Shown here one piece after another: positions 58,881-64,000 of a stretch of DNA of 64,000 nucleotides. Position numbers and translations under genes: made by a program. Numbering within the stretch: position 1 is the first letter of the stretch; each line of letters starts with the position of its first letter. The DNA lies in the NCBI RefSeq assembly GCF_011766325.1, contig NZ_BLLG01000006.1, forward strand, positions 248,001 to 312,000, given 5' to 3'. The notes below the pieces were generated by a model. It did no database searches, was not told the DNA's origin, and was given only the letters and a program-made list of their open reading frames with translations. Source of the DNA: Streptomyces pacificus (GTDB lineage: Bacteria > Actinomycetota > Actinomycetes > Streptomycetales > Streptomycetaceae).

Positions 58881-59309
58881 CTAGGTGAGCGCGCGGCGCT
58901 TGCGGTTGAGGGCCACCAGGCCGCCTCCGGCGAGGACGACGGCCGCGCCGCCGGCCGCGATCCATGGTGTGGTGTTGTTCCCGCCGGTCTCGGCGAGTGC
59001 CGTCTTGTCGGTGTCCGAGGTCGTCGTCTCGGTGTTCTCGGTGTTCTCGGTGTTCTCGGCTTCGGTCTGCCCGCTGTCGGTCTTGGTGGCGGGGGTGAAG
59101 TCGGCGGGCGGCTTGTCGCAGCCGATGCCGTCCTTGTCGCGGTCGAGGTGCTCGCCGTATCGAGGGTCGCTCTTGGGGATGTTGGCGTAGCCCTGGCTGT
59201 AGGCCTCGGTGCAGTTCTTGAAGGGCTGGTCGGCGATGGCGACGGTGGGGAGGGCGGCGAGTGCGAGGGCGCTGATGGCGATGGCGGTGGTCTTGTGGAG
59301 CGGGGTCAA
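58881..59309 (-). CDS. Excalibur-domain protein with sortase anchor (142 aa)
   Basis: Signal peptide (residues 1-25, MTPLHKTTAIAISALALAAL), then an excalibur calcium-binding domain: CTEAYSQGYANIPKSDPRYG, LDRDKDGIGCD with the DxDxDGxGC loop. A Glu/Asn/Thr repeat (TENTENTENT, encoded by reiterated GGTGTTCTC) leads to LAETG, then a membrane helix and RKRR tail: a class E-type sorting signal. The TTG start is set by GAAAGG seven bases upstream. It is cargo of the element, with its own strand and a surface location. Confidence 0.85.
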   Translation of the reverse strand: MTPLHKTTAIAISALALAALPTVAIADQPFKNCTEAYSQGYANIPKSDPRYGEHLDRDKDGIGCDKPPADFTPATKTDSGQTEAENTENTENTETTTSDTDKTALAETGGNNTTPWIAAGGAAVVLAGGGLVALNRKRRALT

Positions 59310-59673
59310 GAGGGCGCCTTTCGGTGTCGTCGGGTGGGTGGGTTGGTGTGGTGGACGGTAGTGGTGGTGTTGTGGTGGGGCGGGAGGGTTTGCGGTTGTG
59401 GTGACGGGAACGTGACGTGACTGACGGGTAGCGGTCAGTTGTGGGCGTTTATTGTCATGTGACGCCGCAAAATCACCGCGCAGCACCCGTGCGCCTGCGG
59501 CGGAACGATCGAGGTGTACGGCGGTGCCGGGGCTGCTCCGGTCGCCCGCTGCCGGGGGTGTGGGGCGTTGTGGACGGAGCGCGGGATCATCGCGTCGCGG
59601 GGTGCGGTCGCGGCGGCCTGAGACGTGACGGAGCCCCCGGGCCGGGATGGTCCGGGGGCTCCGTCGTGCGCGC
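59310..59673. other. Intergenic region with a zinc-ribbon remnant
   Basis: From about 59486 to 59622 the plus strand encodes HPCACGGTIEVYGGAGAAP, then ARCRGCGALWTERG, similar to the C-terminal ribbon of the 58044 gene. It has no start codon after the preceding in-frame stop at ~59461. The rest holds the promoter of the excalibur gene and the hairpin at 59628-59664. Confidence 0.5.
59628..59664. terminator. Hairpin after the 59674 gene
   Basis: ACGGAGCCCCCGG and its complement form a 13-bp stem with an 11-base loop, immediately after the stop of the minus-strand gene and after the zinc-ribbon remnant. Confidence 0.75.
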
Positions 59674-59865
59674 CTACGGGCGGCGTCGGCACCCCTTGCA
59701 GGTGACCTCCGTCGCGTCCTGGAGCGCCGTGTCCTGCCGGTCCCCGGCGAACTTGGGGTACTGGCCACAGGCTGTCACCCGGGGCCGCGCGCCCGGGTCT
59801 GGGATTGCGTGCACGGTCCGGCCGCCGCGGAACCGGACGCGTCGCGCGGTGTCGACGAGGATCAC
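59674..59865 (-). CDS. Small Cys protein coupled to the HTH gene (63 aa)
   Basis: GTG start overlaps the stop of the HTH gene (GTGA). VILVDTARRVRFRGGRTVHA is beta-rich, with a terminal TCKGCRRRP and an earlier TACGQ giving a possible metal site. Only seen because the overlap and terminator bracket it. Confidence 0.65.
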   Translation of the reverse strand: MILVDTARRVRFRGGRTVHAIPDPGARPRVTACGQYPKFAGDRQDTALQDATEVTCKGCRRRP

Positions 59866-60164
59866 TGGTCCTTCACCTTCGGCCGGTCCTTCCCCGACCC
59901 CGTGTACCCGCGCTCGATGTCCTGCACCGTCGCCAACGCCACCCCGAGCGCGGACGCAATCTTCCGATACGACACCGGCGGGTCCTGCGCACGCATGTCG
60001 AGCACCACCTGCCGCCGCAACTCCCGCCACCGCTTGCCCCTCTTCGCCTGATCCGCCATCACCTCGCCGATCGCTCGGGCGCGTTCCTGCGGGTCGGTCA
60101 TCGCCTCCACGGCGTCCATGGCGTCGATCACGCGCTGAGCCTCCTCGGTCACACCCGGCCTCAT
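59862..60164 (-). CDS. Small helix-turn-helix regulator (100 aa)
   Basis: DMRAQDPPVSYRKIASALGV then ALATVQDIERGYTG is an HTH near the C-terminus, preceded by helices with RWRELRRQVVL. ATG 60164 is chosen by comparison of fold; the frame is open further upstream but crosses the palindrome at 60193-60210. It diverges from the 60311 gene. Confidence 0.7.
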   Translation of the reverse strand: MRPGVTEEAQRVIDAMDAVEAMTDPQERARAIGEVMADQAKRGKRWRELRRQVVLDMRAQDPPVSYRKIASALGVALATVQDIERGYTGSGKDRPKVKDQ

Positions 60165-60192
60165 CTCGTCTGGGCGGGCTGCTTGCCCAGAG

Positions 60193-60210
60193 TGTACGGG
60201 GCCCCGTACA
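60193..60210. promoter_or_regulatory. Perfect 18-bp palindrome between divergent genes
   Basis: TGTACGGGGCCCCGTACA is its own reverse complement. It lies 29 bp upstream of the minus-strand HTH gene and 100 bp upstream of the plus-strand 60311 gene. This is the expected position for an operator of that HTH protein; TGTAC arms also recall KorSA/GntR-type sites. Confidence 0.65.
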
Positions 60211-60310
60211 GTCGGGGAAGCAGCCTGTGCGGCTGATGCAGAACGGCCCCGGTCGGGCTTCCACACACCGACCGGGGCCAGCCAACCCCTGACATCACCA
60301 GGAGCTGACC

Positions 60311-60622
60311 ATGACCGAGCGTACCGAGCCCCTCGACATGGACGCATTACTCGCCCGCATCCTCAGCGAACCCACCCGCGCCCACCAGCTGCTCCACACC
60401 CTCGCCGACACCCTCGACCAGGACCCGTTCGTCACCATGGGCCCCTGGCACCTGTGCGACGCGCTGAACACCGCGATCACCCGCACCCTCGCGGGGTTCC
60501 CCGAGGTCGTCGTCGCCGAGGCCACGGTGCGCGTCGGTGACGCACTCCCCGCGATGCGCCCGAACGAGGCCGCCGGCGAGTACGCGCTCCGTCTCCGGGA
60601 CGCGGCGAGGGGGCTGCGGTGA
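60311..60622 (+). CDS. Unknown protein (103 aa)
   Basis: ATG with CAGGAG six bases before. Helical (LARILSEPTRAHQLLHTLAD). No family recognised. First gene of the second rightward unit; next gene overlaps by GTGA. Confidence 0.68.
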   Translation: MTERTEPLDMDALLARILSEPTRAHQLLHTLADTLDQDPFVTMGPWHLCDALNTAITRTLAGFPEVVVAEATVRVGDALPAMRPNEAAGEYALRLRDAARGLR

Positions 60623-60774
60623 ACAAGCCCGAGCACGACGCCCCCGAGCAGCGCACCGAGTGCACCCGGCCGCAGCCCAACCCGCTGTTCGAGGGGCCCG
60701 CGACCGTCGCCGACTGCGCCGCGGACTACGAGGCCGCCGCCGACATCCGCGCCCGCCTCGACAAGCAGTCCTGA
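60619..60774 (+). CDS. Small unknown protein (51 aa)
   Basis: GTGA overlap with the previous gene. VNKPEHDAPEQRTECTRPQP then helix CAADYEAAADIRARLDKQ. Too short to classify. Confidence 0.55.
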   Translation: MNKPEHDAPEQRTECTRPQPNPLFEGPATVADCAADYEAAADIRARLDKQS

Positions 60775-60871
60775 TCGCCAGACCGCCGGCCCGGTGGGGA
60801 GACCGCCCGTCCCCCGCGGCCCCTGCCGGGCCGGCTTCCACCCCATCCGCATGACCACCGGAAGGACCGCC

Positions 60872-61117
60872 ATGACCCAGACCGACCGCCAGACCGCCTG
60901 GCCCGAGGGCGTCACCGCCCGCTACCTCACCATCGCCGGGGCGACCGTCGACATCACCGGCGACGACTACGGCACCCACCGGCCCAACGCCCGCTGCGGC
61001 GGCTGCCCGCAGACCTTCGCCACCCACTCCCACTGCATCACCTCTCTCGCCATGGCGCACCGGTGGGCCCAGGAGCACTCGGAGAAGTGCCGCGCCCTGC
61101 CCCGCCCCACCGCCTAA
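60872..61117 (+). CDS. Small Cys/His protein (81 aa)
   Basis: CGGCPQTFATHSHC in the middle, with a second His and a Cys near the end, looks like a zinc finger of the type often found in Streptomyces plasmids. ATG chosen for GGAAGG six bases upstream. Confidence 0.7.
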   Translation: MTQTDRQTAWPEGVTARYLTIAGATVDITGDDYGTHRPNARCGGCPQTFATHSHCITSLAMAHRWAQEHSEKCRALPRPTA

Positions 61118-61185
61118 CCGCCGCTAGTCCGCCAGACCGGCCAGGCCTGCGCCGCCCCGCGGGCCTGGCCTTCTTGGAGCGCACC

Positions 61186-62385
61186 GTGAACCCCCTGACC
61201 GCGTGGGCCACCACGAACCCCTGGCCCGCCGCAGCCGCAGCCACCCTCTCCCTCCTCGCCATCCTCGGCGCAGCATGGGCCGCGACCCGCCCCCTGCGCA
61301 CCGCCGACCGCCCGCCGGCCGCCGTCATCATGGCCGCCGTCGCCGCCGCAGGGTGCACCGCGTACTCCGCAGACACCAGCTGGGCCTACGCGCGCGACCA
61401 CCTCGGCATGACCAGCACGACCGAACGCGGCTTCATGTTCGCGGCCGCCGAGGTCGCCCTGTTCGCCACGGCGCTGATGGCCCGGCAGAACCTCCGCACG
61501 GCCGGAGCACCGGGCACGCCCGGGGTGCTGGTCTGGGTCATCACCAGCGTCCAGATCATCCCCGCCTACGCCGAGTCCGGCTTCTGGGGCGGCACCGTCC
61601 GCGCCGTCGTCGGCCCGGTCCTCGCCGCGCTGCTCTGGCACCTGGCCATGGGCATCGAGCTCCGCCACAGCCGACCCGGGGCCGGCTCCCAGTCGATGCC
61701 CGCACTCCTCGCCCGCGAGCTCCGTGAGCGCCTGCTGTCCCGTCTGGGCCTGTCGGTCCGGGACCGTACCGCGGAGCAGATCAGCCGGGACCGGGCCATG
61801 GCGCGCGCGGTGCGCCTGGCGTCCCGGCCGAAGCTGCGCGGCTGGGGCCGGCGGCGCCTGGCGGCCGCGGTCGCCCGCGCCCGCGTGGGCACGGACAGCG
61901 AGGCGCGGCACCGGCTGCTCCGGGACCTCGCCGCGCGCCGTACCTCCGGGGAGCTGGCGACCGTACCTCTGGCGTCCCCGTGGACGGGTACGGAGGAGGA
62001 CGGCTACCTCGGTGAGCCGGATGAGCCCGAGGCCGATCCGGACGAGCCCGGCCCTGAGCCGGATGAGCCCACCTCGCCGGCCGTGGCTGAGCCTCAGGCT
62101 CAGCTGGATGGGCCACTGCCCGTCGACCCCGTTCCCGCGCTGGCATCTGCGCAGGCCACATCGTGTGAGCCCGCAGCTCAGGCCCGGGACCAGGAGCCCG
62201 CGGCTTTCGGCTTCTCAGCCCACCTGACCGCACTGTCGGCTCAGCGCGCCGAGGGCATCGCGAAGGTGGCTGAGCTCGTGGCTCAGGACCCGGGGATCAC
62301 CTCGGGGCAGGTGGCTGAGCTCCTGAGCGTCAGCCCCGCCACGGCCAAGCGCTACCTCCGGGAAGCACGGCAGGGCCGATCGTGA
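61186..62385 (+). CDS. Polytopic membrane protein with C-terminal HTH (399 aa)
   Basis: Four membrane segments (residues ~12-34, ~45-62, ~80-98, ~110-160) precede a cytosolic domain of basic helices, an acidic DEP-rich linker and a C-terminal HTH-like segment GITSGQVAELLSVSPATAKR. Proteins of this layout (membrane domain plus HTH) lie upstream of the FtsK-like transfer gene in actinomycete conjugative elements, by recall. The GTG is set by GGAG seven bases upstream. Confidence 0.72.
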   Translation: MNPLTAWATTNPWPAAAAATLSLLAILGAAWAATRPLRTADRPPAAVIMAAVAAAGCTAYSADTSWAYARDHLGMTSTTERGFMFAAAEVALFATALMARQNLRTAGAPGTPGVLVWVITSVQIIPAYAESGFWGGTVRAVVGPVLAALLWHLAMGIELRHSRPGAGSQSMPALLARELRERLLSRLGLSVRDRTAEQISRDRAMARAVRLASRPKLRGWGRRRLAAAVARARVGTDSEARHRLLRDLAARRTSGELATVPLASPWTGTEEDGYLGEPDEPEADPDEPGPEPDEPTSPAVAEPQAQLDGPLPVDPVPALASAQATSCEPAAQARDQEPAAFGFSAHLTALSAQRAEGIAKVAELVAQDPGITSGQVAELLSVSPATAKRYLREARQGRS

Positions 62386-63002
62386 CCGGCCCGGGTGCCG
62401 ACGAGCGCCGTATCCGCAGCCTGCTGCGCCGCCGCGGTGTCGGCCCGGACGCCCTGCCCCCGGAGCAGCCGGAGCAGCCCGCCCGCGTGCCGATGCGTGA
62501 GCCGGACTGGCTTGACCGGCTGTACGCCGACGAGCAGCCGCAGGAGCAGCTGGTCGACGAGCCGGAGCCCCCGCAGCAGATCCCCTGGTACAGCCTCCGC
62601 AAGCACGATCAGGACAGTCAGCAGCCCGCGGGGGAGGTCCTCGAGGTGCTGGCCGCGCCCGGCGTCCAGATCACCATCGCCCCCGCCCCGGGCCCGACCG
62701 TCAGCCCGTGGCGGGCCCGGATGCGCCGCTGGGTCCTGGTGCGGGGGACCGCGGCCTGCGTCGGCTACGTCGTCGGTATCGGCCCGGCCGTCGCCGACGC
62801 CCTCGCCGACGCGGGCCCCGGCGCGATCGGCGTGGCCGGGATGTTCTACGCCGTCGCCTGGTGGCTCGCCTCCCGCCTCACCCGGCTCGTCCCCGCCGAG
62901 GCGTCCCCGGAGGTCCACGCGGCCGCTGACTGGGTCGCGCATATCCCGGACTCCGCTGTCCTCCTCGCCCTTGCCCTGAACACCCCGAACGCCCTGATCT
63001 AG
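62382..63002 (+). CDS. Membrane protein of the mobile-element type (206 aa)
   Basis: GTGA overlap with the previous gene. Pro/Glu/Gln-rich cytosolic N-terminus (to ~105), then membrane helices (VLVRGTAACVGYVVGIGPAV, IGVAGMFYAVAWWLASRL and a weaker one at the end). Not recognised beyond similarity to plasmid membrane proteins. Confidence 0.68.
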   Translation: MTGPGADERRIRSLLRRRGVGPDALPPEQPEQPARVPMREPDWLDRLYADEQPQEQLVDEPEPPQQIPWYSLRKHDQDSQQPAGEVLEVLAAPGVQITIAPAPGPTVSPWRARMRRWVLVRGTAACVGYVVGIGPAVADALADAGPGAIGVAGMFYAVAWWLASRLTRLVPAEASPEVHAAADWVAHIPDSAVLLALALNTPNALI

Positions 63003-63014
63003 GAGCACCCGTTG

Positions 63015-63467
63015 ATGTACCTCGCAGCACCCAGCGCCGGGGGAGCCGTTTTCGGAGCCGTAGGCGCCGGCGGTATCTCTCTCGTCCTCGCCGCGCTCCT
63101 GGTCCTGGGCGTGAAGGGCAAGGGCAAGGTCAAGCTCAAGGACAACCCCGCGGTCATCTTCGCCTTCCTTGCTGGCACGGCGTTCAGCGCGGCGGGCAAG
63201 ATCTGGGCCAACCCCGAGCGGCTCATCAGCCAAGGCCTCACCGGCCTCGGTGTCGGCACGGGGAGCGGCGGGGCATTCGGCGACGTCGGTGTCGGGGCAG
63301 TCTGCCTACTGCTCGTCGTGATCATCCTGTGCGCGCCTCTCTCCCCGGGCCTGTCCGCAAGCCTCGGCCTCATCTCCGCCGTCGTGTTCCCCCTCGCCGG
63401 GGACAGCACGATCTGGGCCGCGCCGGTCGAGCTGGCCATGGCAATCCTCGCGATGGTCGCGGCCTGA
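63015..63467 (+). CDS. Membrane protein (150 aa)
   Basis: Four hydrophobic segments, the first at residues ~8-36 (GAVFGAVGAGGISLVLAALL) and the rest after ~50. A short basic loop KGKGKVKLKDN lies between. Start is ATG 63015 or TTG 63012, both with GGAG upstream. Next gene overlaps by TGATG. Confidence 0.7.
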   Translation: MYLAAPSAGGAVFGAVGAGGISLVLAALLVLGVKGKGKVKLKDNPAVIFAFLAGTAFSAAGKIWANPERLISQGLTGLGVGTGSGGAFGDVGVGAVCLLLVVIILCAPLSPGLSASLGLISAVVFPLAGDSTIWAAPVELAMAILAMVAA

Positions 63468-64000
63468 TGGACCGGTGGATGGCGTTCTGGCACGCAGTGT
63501 GGGTCGGCTCCAGCCTGATCTCCGGCCGGATCGGCGCCTGGCTGCGCCAGGGAGTCGGTGTGCGGCTGCTCGGCGTCGGCGTCGCCTGCGGCTTCGTGAA
63601 GGGCCTGCCCCACACCACTGAGATCGCCTACACCACGGCGGCCGGATGGCTCGTGGCGGCGGTCGTCCTCGGCCTCCGGGCGAAGGCCCCCGACGAGCCC
63701 CCGGGCGAGGCCGTGCCGGCGGCCGCCGAGGAGAGCGGTCTGGCCCCCGATGTGGTGGTCCGCGCGCTGCACCAGCTGGCCTCTCCCCACGTCCACATCT
63801 CGGCCCTCGCCGAGTACCTGAAGCGGCCCGCGGAGGAGGTCCGCACGGCCCTCCAGGAGATGGGCGTCCCGCACGGCGACGGGGTGCGGATGAAGGGGGC
63901 CGGCGTATCGACCGGGGTGAGGGCGCGCGATATCCCGCCCCTCTCCCCCGACCAGTCCCCCGCCCAGGAAGGGGTGTTGACCAGCAACAACAACAGCAAC
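63467..64000 (+). CDS. Membrane protein of conjugative-element type, 3' end beyond window
   Basis: N-terminus MDRWMAFWHAVWVGSSLISG with membrane helices to ~residue 65, then a winged-helix-like segment (VVRALHQLASPHVHISALAE YLKRPAEEVR). The frame is open to the window end (178 codons). Similar proteins sit directly before FtsK/SpoIIIE-type DNA translocase genes in actinomycete elements; that gene would lie outside. Start overlaps the previous stop. Confidence 0.65.
   Translation, partial: MDRWMAFWHAVWVGSSLISGRIGAWLRQGVGVRLLGVGVACGFVKGLPHTTEIAYTTAAGWLVAAVVLGLRAKAPDEPPGEAVPAAAEESGLAPDVVVRALHQLASPHVHISALAEYLKRPAEEVRTALQEMGVPHGDGVRMKGAGVSTGVRARDIPPLSPDQSPAQEGVLTSNNNSN

Overview
The window is high-GC actinobacterial DNA and looks like a Streptomyces chromosome. 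The signs are very strong third-position GC, many GTG and TTG starts, GTGA/ATGA/TGATG gene overlaps, a WhiB protein, a DLW-39 type small protein, actinobacterial NB-ARC/TPR regulators, and a typical tRNA-Ala(TGC). It has three zones: a dense left operon, a middle stretch of chromosome with many gene remnants, and a right-hand mobile element inserted in a tRNA-Ile gene and running past the window end.

Left zone (1-17.4 kb, minus strand). Nine genes read leftward, mostly overlapping or closely spaced. In transcription order they are: a CRP/FNR-type regulator; a class III nucleotidyl-cyclase-domain protein; a degenerate P-loop plus helical-repeat protein; a band-7/SPFH-like protein; a small membrane protein resembling the Pycsar effector PycTM; a secreted, membrane-anchored von Willebrand A (vWA) protein; a 1446-residue tubulin/FtsZ-like protein; a large membrane protein of unknown family; and a kinase-fold protein without catalytic residues, cut by the window edge. 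A cyclic-nucleotide signal, a membrane effector, a GTPase-type filament protein and a vWA surface protein in one translationally coupled operon is the most interesting content here. It suggests an undescribed cNMP-controlled membrane or conflict system.

Middle zone (17.4-39.4 kb). Intact genes are a 2OG-Fe(II) oxygenase-like protein, an ABC ATPase with its membrane partner, a PIN toxin with its antitoxin, a second PIN gene with a headless antitoxin, an Uma2 nuclease, an NB-ARC/TPR regulator with a small partner, tRNA-Ala, an XRE regulator, a receptor-type Ser/Thr kinase, a secreted protein and the DLW-39 gene. Between them lie fragments of a GntR regulator, a second NB-ARC/TPR gene (sharing a 110-bp near-identical block with the intact one), a cation/proton antiporter, a xanthine-dehydrogenase-type enzyme and a Sel1-repeat protein, so the area has repeatedly gained and lost DNA. 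From 37.1 to 38.7 kb are small accessory genes, possibly left from an older insertion.

Right zone (39.4 kb to the end). A 46-bp 3' fragment of tRNA-Ile(GAT) at 39382-39427 marks the left attachment junction. Next to it is a tyrosine recombinase reading toward the junction, then divergent regulators with repeated operator-like sites. A long rightward operon follows: sigma factor, RecA/Sak4-like ATPase, UvrD-type helicase, WhiB, DUF2303-like protein, a winged-helix replication protein with iteron-like repeats inside its gene, SSB, an exonuclease, and many small zinc-ribbon or unknown proteins. After a reverse-strand sortase-anchored excalibur protein and a small regulator come membrane proteins of the plasmid/ICE type. 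The recombination and replication genes look phage-like, while the right-hand membrane genes look like those of integrative conjugative elements. No capsid, terminase or transfer gene lies inside the window, so the element type stays open.
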